Source: Microglena sp. YARC (lineage: Eukaryota; Chlorophyta; Chlorophyceae; Chlamydomonadales; Chlamydomonadaceae). From it: a stretch of DNA of 64,000 nucleotides. Made by a program: the position numbers and the translations under genes. This document shows positions 23,901-38,689 of this stretch, in pieces. The notes under the pieces are model-generated. The model worked only from the letters and a program-made list of their open reading frames with translations, had not been told where the DNA came from and did not search any database. Every line of letters begins with the position of its first letter. Within the stretch, counting starts at the first letter, position 1. The stretch is from the NCBI GenBank assembly GCA_022414725.1, contig CM039462.1, forward strand, positions 99,346,579-99,410,578. The letters run 5' to 3'.

Positions 23901-26900
23901 CACCAACTTGCTTCATAAAACCCCAGCACTAAAACCACCACCACCAGCACACCACCACCACCACCACCACCACACTTCCTACACATCACAACTTCCTACA
24001 CCACCCACCTTGTATTTGTGCGCACACCAACTTGCTTCATACAACCCCAGCACTAAAACCACCACCACCAGCACACCACCACCACCACCACCACACTTCC
24101 TACACACCACAACTTCCTACACCACCCACCTTGTATTTGTGCACACACCAACTTGCTTCATAAAACCCCAGCACTAAAACCACCACCAGCACACAACCAC
24201 CACCACCACCACCACACTTCCTACACATCACAACTTCCTACACCACCCACCTTGTATTTGTGCACACACCAACTTGCTTCATACAACCCCAGCACTAAAA
24301 CCACCACCACACCACCACCACCACCATCACACTTCCTACACACCACAACTTCCTACACCACCCACCTTGTATTTGTGCACACACCAACTTGCTTCATACA
24401 ACCCTAGGACTAAAACCACCACCACACCACCACCACCACCATCACACTTCCTACACACCACAACTTCCTACACCACCCACCTTGTATTTGTGCACACACC
24501 AACTTGCTTCATACAACCTCAGCACTAAAACCACCACCACACCACCACCACCACCATCACACTTCCTACACACCACAACTTCCTACACCACCCACCTTGT
24601 ATTTGTGCACACACCAACTTGCTTCATACAACCCCAGCACTAAAACCACCACCACCAGCACACCACCACCACCACCACCACACTTCCTACACATCACAAC
24701 TTCCTACACCACCCACCTTGTATTTGTGCACACACCAACTTGCCTCATTCAACCCCAGCACTAAAACCACCACCACCACCACCACACCACCACCACCACA
24801 CTTCCTACACATCACAACTTCCTACACCACCCACCTTGTATTTGTGTACCCACCAACTTGCTTCATACAACCCCAGCACTAAAACCACCACCACACCACC
24901 ACCACCACCACCACCATCACACTTCCTACACACCACAACTTCCTACACCACCCACCTTATATTTGTGCACACACCAACTTGCTGCATACAACCCCAGCAC
25001 TAAAACCACCACCACCACCACACCACCACCACCACCACCATCACACTTCCTACACACCACAACTTCCTACACCACCCACCTTGTATTTGTGCACACACCA
25101 ACTTGCTGCATACAACCCTAGCACTAAAACCACCACCACACCACCACCACCACCACCACCATCACACTTCCTACACACCACAACTTCGTACACCACCCAC
25201 CTTGTATTCGTGTAAACACCAACTTCCTTACGCCACCCAGCAAGCACCCACCTTGTATTTGTGTACACACCAACTTCCTTACGCCACCCAGCAAGCACCC
25301 ACCTTGTATTTGTGTACACACCAACTTGCTTACGCCACCCAGCAAGCACCCACCTTGTATTTGTGTACACACCAACTTCCTTACGCCACCCAGCAAGCAC
25401 CCACCTTGTATTTGTGTACACACCAACTTCCTTACGCCACCCAGAAAGCACCCACCTTGTATTTGTGTACACACCAACTTCCTTACGCCACCCAGCAAGC
25501 ACCCACCTTGTATTTGTCACTACTGGAAGCTTCCTCCTTATCGTCGCCGTCACCGTCCTCAGGGGAATCAACAATGGGGTGATAGGTCTCAAGAAAAGAG
25601 CGGATCTCCTCCACTTGGACCACCGCAGCAGCTATAGTATCTGCTACGTCGGAGTGGCTAACCTGTGGTGGTGGTGTGATGGTGTTGGTGTTGGTGTTGG
25701 TGTGTTGGTGCTGTGATGGTGTTGGTGAAGGGGGGAGGGTTCGATTTGGTTCTGGGGTTGGTTGGTGGTGGTTGTAGTGGATGCTGATGTTGTCGGTGGC
25801 TAACCTGTCGTGGTGTTGTTGTTGCTGGTGTTGTTGTTGTAGGTGTTGCTGTTGGTGTGTTGGTGCTGTGATGGTGTTGGTGAGGGGGGGAGGGTCGGGT
25901 TTAGGTTTCGAGGTTGGTACCTGGTGGTGGTGGTAGTGGATGCTGATGTTGTTGGTGATTAGTCCACAGTGCAGAGCACCAGCCCGATGATCAGTTCCCA
26001 TTCCCCGCCACTACTTTTGGCAGCTAACTAAGTGTAAAGCATGAAGCATTCCAAGCCACACAAAATCAGATTCGGGGTTTCTGGTTGATAGGTATCAAGA
26101 AAGGCGCGGATCTCCTCTACTTGGACCTCTGCAACAGCTATTGGATCTGCAACGTCAGAGTGGCTAACCTGTGGGTGTTGGTGTTGGTGTTTTGCTGGTG
26201 TTGGTGGTGGTGTATTGCAGGTGGTGTGTTGATATGTTGGTGGTGTGTTGGTGCTGGTGAGGGGGGAGGATTGGGTTTTGGTTTTGGGGGTGGTACCTGC
26301 CCGACCTGCAAAGCATCAAACATTAAAAGCCAACAGAAAAGGATTTAACAACGGGTTTATAGTTGTCAAGAAATATCCGCATAACCTCCACTGGGACCCT
26401 GCAGCAGCTGCAGTATCTGCTTCCATCATCATTATCATCATCATCATCATCAGCGCTACCATCATCATTATCCTTATCATCATCACCAACATCACTATCA
26501 TCATCATCATCAACATCATCATCATCATCATCAGCACTATTATCACCATCGCCATCATCATCATCGCAATCATCATCATCAGCATTGTTATCATCATCAT
26601 CAGCAGCGGCAGCATTGCTATCATCATCATCATCAGCAGCAGCATTGCTACCATCGCCACCATCATCATCGCCCTCATCATCATATGATCATCATCATTA
26701 TTTAAGTAGCGCACCTTGAGTCTGGCATCCATGAAAAATCATCTGCCCAAATATCCCCCCCCCCCCCCCCCCCCCCCCCCCCCTTCATCGTCAAGCAGCT
26801 AGTATTCAAGCAGGGCAACTTGAGTTTTGCATCCAAAAAGCCTCCCATCTGATCTGCCAGGAGGCGTTCATCCTCTGTCATGATCTCGTCGATTTAGTTG

Positions 26901-29900
26901 TAGTTTTTGAAATTAATGTATGCTATATTTTAAATTTAGTATTTAGTGTTTTTTCATTCATCCAGCTAGATTCAGCATTTATATTAATTTGAGCTAGTAT
27001 TTAATATTTACTTAGGCAGCGCACCTTCAGTCTAGCATCCAACAGACCTCCCATCTCATCGGCCAGGAGGCGCTTATCCTCATTCATGATCTCGTTTATT
27101 TATGTAGTATTTTTTAATTGATGTGTGCAACATTTTATTTAGCTTTAGTGTCTTTCATTTATTCAGCCAGATTCAGCATTTATATTCATTTTAGCTAGTA
27201 TTTAGTATTTAATAAAGTAGCGCACCTTCAGTCTAGCATCCAACAGACCTCCCATCTGATCTGCTAGGAGGCGCTCATCCTCTGTCATGATATCGTCGAT
27301 TTATGTAGTATTGTTAAGTTATCTATGCAATAATATTTCTTAATTAGCATTTTTGTAGCATTTGGTGTTTTTCAATCATTCAGCATGTATATTTATTTTA
27401 GCTAGTATTTAGTATTGACTATAGCAGCGCACCTTCAGTCTAGGGTCCAACAGGCCCCCCATCTCATCAGCCAGGAGGCGCTCATCCTCTTTCATGATCT
27501 CGTCGGCAAGAACCTGCACAGGACAAGCACATCAAGATTCTAAGTATAATATCATATAGATATATCGATGTCTTGTATTGAACTGCAAGCTTGGGCAAGT
27601 CCCCTAGGCCTACTGGCAAGTCGGTGACATACATACACAAAGTGGTCCAGTGCTATACATGTGATATCACAGAACCTGCACAGGAAAGGAACATCAGTAT
27701 TCCAAGGGCATAGGGTTGGTATGGCTCCTGTTCCACTATTGTTAATGTGCACAGGAAAGGCACATGAAACAAGAAGGTGCTCGTAAAACAAGGAGGAGCT
27801 CAATCTCTTACTTAATCTCGTCGGCAAGAACCTGCACAGGAAGGGAACATCAGCATTCCAAGGGCGTTGGCAGGGCTATTTTTTCAAACCTGCAAGTGGT
27901 TTTTTTTCTCATAAAACAAGTAGGTGCCCATTCTCTTTCACGATCTCGTCAGCAAGAACCTGCACAGGAAGGGAACATCGGTATTCCAAGGGCATAGGGT
28001 TGGTAATGCTCCTGTTCCACTATTGTATATTATTTATATGCACAATAAAGGCACATGAAACAAGAAGGTGCTCATAAAACAAGTAGGTGCTCATTCTCTT
28101 TCGTGATATCGTCAGCAAGAACCTGCACATGAATGGAACATCAATATTTCAAGGGAATAGGCAGGGATTTTTTTCAAACCTGCAAGTGGGTTTTTTCTAG
28201 CTTTATGGTTTTAAGCCTCCTCCAGCGACAGCGTTTTAGTGCCTTAGTAGTTTTTTAAAGCTTTTATAGCCTTTTTAGCTTTTGAGGGCCATTTAGGGCA
28301 GGAATACAAAATATTTGTTTTATATTTGTATAGTAATAATTTTGCCAAAACGGGGTAAAAACTAGCGATCGTTATACATTGCGGAAAAAGCCCTTGGCAT
28401 AGGTTTGGTAATGTTCCTGTTCCAGTTTTGTAAACCTGCACAGGAAAGGCACATAAAACAAGAAGGTGCTCATAAAACAAGTGGTTGCTCATTATCTTTC
28501 ATGATCTGGTCGGCAAAAACCTGTACATGAAGGGAACACCAGTATTTCAAAGGCAGAGGGTGGGTAATGCGCCTGTTCCAGTTTTGTAAACCTGCGCAGG
28601 AAAGGCACATGAAGATTTATATAAAAACAAGTAGGTGATCAGTCTCTTTTATGATCTTGTTGTGCAGAACCTGCACAGGAAGGGCACCAGTTTTTAGTTT
28701 TTTCAGATTTCTTTCAGCCAGGTTGAGTAGCTGCTTGAGCTTCTCTTAAATAATGATTACAGGATTGCTGCGTAGCCATCGCAAGGCGGAGCAAGAAGCG
28801 GGCGGGAGGCAGTTCGGGGGGCTCATGCGTCGCCATGCGACGACAGAATGGCAACGCTGTGGCAACGCTTTGTCGGGGAAAAAGTGCTGCACAGGAAAGG
28901 CAAATCAATATTTTAACGGCATCCGCCAGGAGGCACTCATCATCTTTCATGATCTCGTTGGCAGGAACCTGCATATGGCAAGCACATCAAGATTTCAAGC
29001 ATAATATCATAAGATATATCTATGTCTTGTATTGAACTGCAAGCTTGGGCAAGTCCCCTAGGCCTACTGGCAAGTCGGTGACATACATACACAAACTGGT
29101 CCAGTGCTACACATGTGACATCACACATTCTCAGCACTTATAGAGTGGTCTTCCCATCAGTGCTCTTTACATTTACAAGATTGGGCAATTCCCTTAGGCC
29201 TACTTGCAAGGCTGTGACATACATACACAAACTGGTCCAGTGCTAAAGATATGACATCTGACCTGCAAGAGTGTGGTCTCTATAACATCTCAAGAGCAAA
29301 ATATTGGTCTTACCATCAGTGCGCTTGGCAACTGCAAGCTTGGGCAAGTCCCTCCGGCCTACTTGATTACCCCTGGACTGTAACGTACATACAAATACTG
29401 GTCCAGTGCTACACCTTCACCAGCAAGACCACTGACCCGCAAGAGCGTGGTCTTGCCACAAGTGTTTTTTGCATTTACAAGATTGGCCGAGTCCCTTATG
29501 CCTACTTGCAAGGCTGTAACATACATGCACATGCTGGTCCAGTGCTACACCTTCACCTGCAAGACCACTGACCCGCAGGAGTGTGGTCTTGCCACCAGTG
29601 ACTGTACTGTATTGTCACCAGTGCTCATGCCACCAGTGACTGTACTGTATTGTCACCAGTGCTCATGCCACCAGTGACTGTACTGTATTGTCACCAGTGC
29701 TCTTGCCACCAGTGACTGTACTGTATTGTCACCAGTGCTCTTGCCACCAGTGACTGTACTGTTTTGTCACCAGTGCTCTTGCCACCAGTGACTGTACTGT
29801 ATTGTCACCAGTGCTCTTGCCACCAGTGACTGTACTGTATTGTCACCAGTGCTCTTGCCATCTGTACTCTTTGCATCTGAAAGCTTGGGCAAGTCCCTTA

Positions 29901-30658
29901 GGCCTACTTGCAAGGCTGTAACATACATACCACATACTGGTCCAGTAATACACATGTGACATCACACATTCTCACCTGCAATAGAGTGGACTTCCCATCA
30001 GTGCTCTTTGCGTCTGTTAGCTTGGGCAAGTCTATCCGGCCTACTTGCGAGGCTGTGACATACATACAAATACTGGTCCGGTGCAACATACCGGTATATG
30101 ATATCTCACCTGCAAGAGAGTGGTCTTCCCATCAGTGCTCTTAGCATCTACCAGCTTGGGCAAGTCCCTCCGGCCTACTTGCAAGGCTGTGACATACAGA
30201 CAAATACTGGTCCAGTGCTACAGATATGATATCTCACCTGCAACAGAGTGGTCTTCCCATCAGTGCTCTTAGCATCTGCCAGCTTGGGTAAAGTCTTCAG
30301 CCGGAACCCAAGTGCCCCGCCGTTTCTCGTCCCGAAGTTGATGAAATTGCCAGCATCTAGTGCAGCACGCAGCGTGGCCTTCAACATAGCGCTCTCTCGC
30401 ATCTGTTTAAGAGCCAGTAGGTTGGTTGCCAACACCTGGAAGGACAGGTATATATGCCATCCTGAGTAAATAGGGTATAAGGCAGTCACAGCACCGGTAG
30501 GCCAGGTAAATATGGGTCACATTGAGGACAGATAGCAAGGACAGCAATAGATGCAGATTACAGCCTGGCCTTCAACATCTCTCTCTCTTTCTCACTCTGG
30601 TACACGGCGTTACACAATTTAATTGCAGTCCAGCCACTCAGTACTCAAACACACAAAA

Positions 30659-30722
<64 letters not shown>

Positions 30723-33700
30723 AAACAGTGTTGCACAATTTAATTTCGGTCAAGCCACGAAGTACTCAAAAACAAAAAATAATCTCTCTCGCGCGCGCGC
30801 GTGCGCACGTGCGCTCATCTGCTTAATAGCCAGCTGCTGTGTTGCCACCACCTGAAAATGTTTGTTGCAGAAGTCAAATTGAGAGCTGATAGCAACATCA
30901 GTTTTGTAAGCATCACAAAGCACGGCCTGCCTAAGAACCAGCTGCTTTGTTGCCAACACTCGAAAGAGTTTGGCGGGGAAGTCAAATAGAAAGCTGATAG
31001 CAAAGCCTGTAATGGAGTCTAGACAGGCACCAGACTGGTCAATTGGGACTTCCGCACTTACACTTACGCTTAGACTAAGAGTCGTCTCTCACCTCCTTGG
31101 CAGAGCTCAGCTTCTGAGGTGTTGTTTAATTGTATGAGTAGCAGCGCAGGCATACTCATGCGAATGATCCTGTAAAACAGCATGGAAGAGACCACCCCCA
31201 CGCTATATATAGAGTCGCTTCTCCCCTCCTTGGTAGAGCTTAGCTTCTGAGGTGTTGCTAACTTGTATGAGTAGCAGCACAGGCGTGCCTCTACGCATGA
31301 TCATGCAAATAGATTTGATCAGTCCAGGCTGGTCCAGGGGTAGTCAAATAGGCTCAAGGGACTTGCAAAACAACATGCAAATCAGCATGGAACAGACCAA
31401 GCCTACAGTAGACTAAGAGTCGTCTCTCACCTCCTTGGCAGAGCTCAGCTTTTGAGGTGTTGTGAACTTGTATGAGTAGCAGAACAGGCGTACCTTTACA
31501 AATGATCATGTAAATAAATCTTTACAGTCCAGGGGTAGCCAAACAGGCTTAAGGAACTTGCAAGCCAACATGCAACACCAGCATGGAACAGGTCAAGTGG
31601 TAGTCTGTCACCTCCTAGGCAGAGCTCAGCTTCTGAGGTGTTGTGAACTTATAGAAGGAGCAGCGCAGGCGTGCCTCTACGAATGAGCATGCAAATATAT
31701 CTTTACAGTCCAGGGGTAGCCAAATAGGCTTATAGCAATTCAGGGGATAAACAAGACAAAACATTTCTGCGAGAGCTCGTACTTAGTACTTCGTCGAGAA
31801 TTTTGCCCTGAATTGCTAAAGGAACTCGCAAGCCAACATGCAACACCAACATGCAACACCAGCATGGAACAGGTCAATTGGTGGTTTTTCACCTCCTTGG
31901 CAGAGCTCAGCTTCTGAGGCGTTGCAAACTTATAAGAGTAGCAGCGCAGGCATACTTCTGCGAATGATCATGTAAAACAGCATGGAAGAGACCAACCCCA
32001 CGCTATATTTAGAGTCGCTTCTCACCTCCTTGGCAGAGCTCAGCTTCTGAGGCGTTGCAAACTTATAGGAGTAGCAGCGCAGGCGTGTCTCTACGAATGA
32101 TCATGATAATGTATTTGTACAGTCCAGGAGTAGTCAAATAGGCTAAAGGGACTTGCAAAACAACATGCAAAATAGCATGGAACAGACCAAGCCTACGGTA
32201 GACTTAGAGTCGTCTCTCACCTCCTTGGCAGAGCTCAGCTTCTGAGGTGTTGTGAACTTGTGTGAGTAGCAGAACAGGCGTACCTTTACAAATGATCATG
32301 TAAATAAATCTTTACAGTCCAGGGGTAGCCAAACAGGCTTAAGGAACTTGCAAGCCAACATGCAACACCAGCATGGAACAGGTCAAGTGGTAGTCTGTCA
32401 CCTCCTTGGCAGAGATCAGCTTCTGAGGTGTTGTTGTATTGTATGAGTAGCAGCGCAGGCATACTTATGCGAATGATCATGTAAAACAGCATGGAAGAGA
32501 CCAACCCTACACTATACCTAGATTTGCTTCTCACCTCTTTGGCAGAGTTTAGCTTCTGAGGTGTTGTGAACTTATAGGAGTAGCAGCGCAGGCGTGCCTC
32601 TACACATGGCACTGACATCAGCTCCAATGCAGTCTTTTCAGCGTCGCCCAGGTCAGCTAGGGGCCTGCCACTGCGCTTGTACATCTCCAGGGCAGCTATG
32701 TCCTCGGCTGAAGGTACACACTGTAGAAGGGCCGACAGGCTTTCCTCGTTGTTCAGTTGCCCAAAACCGACGTCGATGACAGCCTGGCGGAGCTGATCAA
32801 TTGGAATTTTCACCTGGGAACAGAGGGAGTACAAAGATGGATTTAAGGCAGTACACATGTACAGATGCAGCTACATACATACATATATGATAAATCTATC
32901 TATCTATATACAAACATACATGGCGGTGGTGGGGGTGGTCCTGTCACCAGTTTTCTCCGAAACCAACGGACGCGGGCTTGCCCGACAAGTGAAATGTTTG
33001 AATTGCCAGCCACTTAAAGATAGCGAGTAACAGACAGAGATTACTCCATGGAATACCCTCTTTGACTGTCAACATACACAGGAGAAGTGCTAGAAGCAGG
33101 TGGGAAGGAGGACGTTACCTAATCAGTCTCAGTATTAGCCCCACTTTCCAGGGGAGTTGGAATTGGCATAGGAGAAGTGCTAGAAGCAGGTGGGAAGGCC
33201 AGGGGGAGGATACATGCAGAATCTCACCTTGCCTCCCAAGAGAATGGACATGTTGTACGCTCTCTTGCTGTCGATGACAGCGGTTTGCTTCTGCACTGCA
33301 GCCTTTGGTGCGGCTGCCACCTTGTGTACCTGCATACCAGCATGAGGTAAGTAGGTAGGTATGTAGGTAGGTAAATAAATAGGCATCTTGTGTACCTGCG
33401 TACGAGCATATGAGGTAGGTAGGTAAACAAATAAATAGGCATCTTGTGTACCTGCGTACGAGCATATGAGGTAGGTAGGTAAACAAATAAATAGGCATCT
33501 TGTGTACCTGCGTACGAGCATAGGAGGTAGGTAGGTAAACAAATAAATAGGCATCTTGTGTACCTGCGTACGAGCATATGAGGTAGGTAGGTAAACAAAT
33601 AAATAGGCATCTTGTGTACCTGCGTACGAGCATATGAGGTAGGTAGGTAAACAAATAAATAGGCATCTTGTGTACCTGCGTACGAGCATATGAGGTAGGT

Positions 33701-33921
33701 AGGTAAACAAATAAATAGGCATCTTGTGTACCTGCGTACGAGCATATGAGGTAGGTAGGTAAACAAATAAATAGGCAACTTGTGTACCTGCGTACGAGCA
33801 TAGGAGGTAGGTAGGTAAACAAATAAACAGGCATCTTGTGTACCTGCATACTAGCATGTGGAATGGCGTATTGGAGGCTGAGATTTTTTTGCAGTGAGGG
33901 CTTAAGAGATTTGCTGTCAGG

Positions 33922-33998
<77 letters not shown>

Positions 33999-35904
33999 CC
34001 CCCCCCCCCTCAAGTGAACGGTGTAACACAATTAAGTTGTGGTCCAGCCTCTCTCTGTCTCCGTCTCCCCCCCCCCCCCCCCCCCCCCCCCACCGACCCT
34101 CTTCGTAACGCACCTGAGCAAAGTGCTTCTCGATATTCCTTCCCCCCCCCCCCCCCCCCCCCCCCCCCCTCTCTGGAGAACGGTGTTACACAGATAAGTT
34201 TTGGTCCAGCCTCTCTCTGTTTCTGTCTCCCCCCCCCCCCCCCCCCCCCCCCCCCAATCCGCTAAGCAACGCACCTGAGCAAAGTGCTTCTCGATATTCT
34301 CTCACCCCCCCCTCTCTGGAGAATGGTGTTGCACAATTAAGTTTTGGTCCAGCCTCTCTCTGTCTCCGTCTCCCCCCCCCCCCCCCCCCCCCCCCCTCCA
34401 CACCTACCCTCTCTGTAACGCACCTGAGCAAAGTGCTTCTCGATATTCTCAAAGTCAATCTCCGGAGTGTCTTCAGAATCATCTTTGGCATCAGCAACCC
34501 AGAAGGTTGCGTTGATGCGAGCCACGGGGACAACGTCCCAGAAGATGGGTTTCATCTTTTTGCTCGGTGCGGGCACGGGCTTAGCCTGGTGTGGGAGGCA
34601 TGGGAGGGTTTAGGGTTTACAAATATAAGTGGGTGTAAAATATTGGCATGGGAGGGTTTAGGGTCCAAAAACATTAGTTGTACAGCGTTGGTGTGTGAAG
34701 CTGGTTGTGCGTCTCATCTTTTTGCTCTGCGAGGCCTCTGATAGCAAGTAAGCGCATGATTTGGATTTGGGTCTTGTAGTTAGTAGTTCGTACCTCCACT
34801 TTCTCAGTCAAAATTCCAGCAATTCGGTTGTCAGGCCAAAATGTCAGAATTCTCAGGCCAAATTCTGAAGTTCGAGGTACGGAGTAGAAACAACATAGTG
34901 TTTTGAAAACCCAAATCCAGGTAATCCGCTGAATAACAATTTGTGAATGAACTGCATACCTTACTGACCTGAAAATTTAACGGTTTGATAATTTGGCGTT
35001 TCGTCTTTGAGCAACGCGATTCGACGGTTAAGTGAATCCAGGGCCGACGAATTGGCAGGCAGCTTTCCCGCCCCCTGTTGCACTGATCGACCTGAGTTCA
35101 GTTCAGTGGACCCCCCTGCTGACCCTTCCGCTGCGAAAGCGTCAAATTATCAAACCGTTAAATTTTTGTGTCACTACCGTACACAGCACATTGATTGATT
35201 TACAGAATTGACACTTCAAAATCAGGGATGGGGAATTGCGCAGGATAAGCCAGATATGCCGTTTATAACATGATTACTAAGTACTATTAAGTGACCTTGT
35301 GTGCTGGGCCAGGTGCGGGAAGCATAGGCGGCCCAGGAGCGCCCGGCATCCTAGGGGTTGAGTGTGTGTGTGTGTGTGTGTGTTGGGGGTGGGGGTGGGC
35401 GGGGGGGGGCAGGTGCAGGTTCCCCCTAGCTAAGACTTTGAGCTCCTTCGGTAACACTTTAAGCACAAATCGAGTTACTGAACCTTGCTTGCTGGGCTAG
35501 GTGCGGGAGGGAAGGGCACCGCAGGGGTGCCTAGCATCCTAGGGGTGGTATGTGTGTGGTGTGTGTGTGTGGGGGTGTGTGTGTGTGGGGGGGTGTGTGT
35601 GTGGGGGGGGGGGGGGCGGTTCCCCCAAGTGAGACTTTGAGCCCCCCTGGTAATATTTTAAGCCGGGGCTGGGTTACTGTACCTTGCGTGCTGGGCCAGG
35701 GGCAGGAGGAATGGGCGGCGCAGGGGTACCTGTCATCCTAGATGAGGTGTGTGTTTGTGTGTGTGTATGGGTGGGTGGGGGGGAGGTGGGGGGGGGGGGG
35801 ATGCAGGTGCAGGTGCACCCTAGGTAAGATTTAAGCTCCCTGGGTGATATGTAAATGATGATGCCGACTAGGGATTGGCAGGTGTTTCGTTGATGACCCT
35901 GCCA

Positions 35905-35996
<92 letters not shown>

Positions 35997-36111
35997 CGTG
36001 GAGCCTGCGGCTTAATTTAACTTAACACGTGTTACTCAATTGGGTTACTGTACCTTGTGTGCTGGGCCAGGTGCGGGAGGAATGGGCAGCGCAGGAGCTC
36101 CCGGCATCATA

Positions 36112-36146
<35 letters not shown>

Positions 36147-38658
36147 GTGTGTGTGTGCGTGTGGTGTGTGTGTGTGTGGTGTGTGTGTGGGGGCAGGTGC
36201 AGGTTCCCCTAGGTAAGACTTTGAGCCCCCTCGGTAACACTTTGAGCCCAAACTGGGTTACTGTACATTGTGCGCTGGGCCAGGTGCGGGTGGCATGGGC
36301 AGCCCAGGAGCGCCCTGCATCCTAGGGGTGGTGGTGGTGGAGGTGGGGGGGTGGGGTGGGGTGGGGGGGGCAGGTGCAGGTTTCCTCTAGGAAAGACTTT
36401 ATGCCCCCTGGGTAACACCTTAAGCACAAACTGGGTCACTGCACCTTATGTGCTGGGCCAGGTGCGGGGGGCATGGGCGCGCAGGGGCACCTGGCATCCT
36501 AGGGGGTGGGGGTGGTGGCGGCGGTGCAGGTGCCCCTGCAGGGCCCACGAGGTTGACCATGGGCGGAGGTGGCCCTCCAGGAGGGGGTGGAGGGGGGGGC
36601 GATGTGGGATCTCCGGGGCTTTTAATGAAGTCAGGTAAGGGAGGCTTGGGGAGCGGGACTGGGGGTGCAGGCGGTGCAGGCGGCAGCACAATCTCAACGA
36701 TAGCGTTTTTGATTGACACAAGCTGCTTGTTGAGGTACAGGTTGTCGAGCATGGTGAGATCTGCCAGGAGGGACCTGCCAAGGGGCAAGATGCATGGTGA
36801 CAGGATGAGTTACTGGTGGGCGTAGCTTGACATTGGCACGTACTGCTTGTTGATGTACAGGTTGTCAAGCATGGTGGGATCTGCCAGGGGGGGCCTGCCA
36901 AGGGGGAAGATGCCAAGCGGGAAGATGCATGGTGACAGGATGAGTTACTGGTGGGCGTAGCTTGACATTGGCACGTACTGCTTGTTGATGTACAGGTTGT
37001 CAAGCATGGTGGGATCTGCCAGGGGGGGCCTGCCAAGGGGGAAGATGCCAAGCGGGAAGATGCATGGTGACAGGATGAGTTACTGGTGGGCGTAGCTTGA
37101 CATTGGCACGTACTGCTTGTTGATGTACAGGTTGTCAAGCATGGTGGGATCTGCCAGGGGGGGCCTGCCAAGGGGGAAGATGCCAAGCGGGAAGATGCAT
37201 GGTGACAGGATGAGTTACTGGTGGGCGTAGCTTGACATTGGCACGTACTGCTTGTTGAGGTACAAGTTGTCAAGCATGGTGGGACCTGCCAAGGGGGAAG
37301 ATGCCAAGGGGGAAGATGCATGGTGACAGGTTGAGTTACTGGTTGTATCATATGATATTGGATATAAATGGAAACTCTAGCCTAGTCAGACTGCCGGCAA
37401 CCTACGATATCATATGATGACATGATCAGGCTTCTTTCCGGGCTAATCAGTGCTGTGATCAATCAATTCATGCATTCCACCCACCAACAAGCAGCAGTGG
37501 CACGAATCACACTCCCACCACTCACATGAATCCCGCGTCACAAGCAGCCTCCACAAAAGACAGTCGGAGATCTATATTTTCCTTCGTTTGGCTTGCTTCC
37601 GGGCTTATCAAAGCTGTGAGAAGCATCCGGATGCCGTTGTCAGCAAGGTCCGCGTCAAAATTAGGGGCGTTGGGGTTGATGATCTCTAGGAGAGGAATCA
37701 GCTGCAGGGCGGTTGTGAGATCAGAATTAGTCACTATAAAAGCTCCAGGAAGTCAAATATATATATATAAATATTGACCTGACTTCATAAGTGGACAGCC
37801 CTTGAGCTCCTTTTTAATCCTGTCAAGTCGTTATTAAATTAGGGACGTTGGGGTTGATGATCTCTAGAAGAGGAATCAGCTGCAGGGCGGTTGTGAGATC
37901 AGAATTAGTCACTATAAAAGCTCCAGGAAGTCAAATATATATATATGCAAATATTGACCCGACTTCATAAGTGGACAGCCCTTGAGCTCCTCTTTAATCC
38001 TGCCAAGTCGTTATTAAATCAGGGGCGTTGGGGTTGATGATCTCTAGAAGAGGAATCAGCTGCAGGGTGGTTGTGAGATCAGAATCGGAAGTTCAGAAGT
38101 TGTGAAAACAACAGTCTCTGTAAAAGCTTCAGGAAGTCGAAATCAAATATAAATATTGATATCAATTTTCAGGTGGACAGCCCTTGAGCTCCTCTTCAAT
38201 CCTGCCAAGTCGGATTAATATTACCCCTGGAATGTAACATAAATGCCTACCCCTGGACTGTAACATAAATACCTACCTACCTACCTACCTACCTACATTC
38301 ATACATCCATACATACATACAGGGCAGTTGAGGGATTGTTGGAAACATTTGGAGCCCAATGCAAGACCTACATAGGTAGTGCAAGATGGCTAACAGGCTG
38401 ATGGGCAGGTTAGCAGGCAGGAGTCAGTCAGTCAGTCAGTCAGTCAGTCAGTCAGTCAGTCAGTCAGTCAGTCAGTCAGTCGGTCAGTCGGTCAGTCGAT
38501 CAGTCGGTCAGTCGGTCAGTCGGTCAGTCAATCAGACACTTACTCAGTCAGTCAGTCAGTCAGTCAGTCGGTCGGTCGGTCGGTCGGTCGGTCAGTCAGT
38601 CAGTCAGTCAGTCAGTCAGTCAGTCAGTCAGTCAGTTAGTCAGATAGACGGCCAGAAT

Positions 38659-38689
<31 letters not shown>

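Noticed and set aside
33115..34113. 332-codon minus frame with Tyr/Leu/Pro repeats and an Arg/Glu run
   Set aside because: It reads the 48-bp exon k array and a CT microsatellite. Only the 33228-33329 part is an exon.
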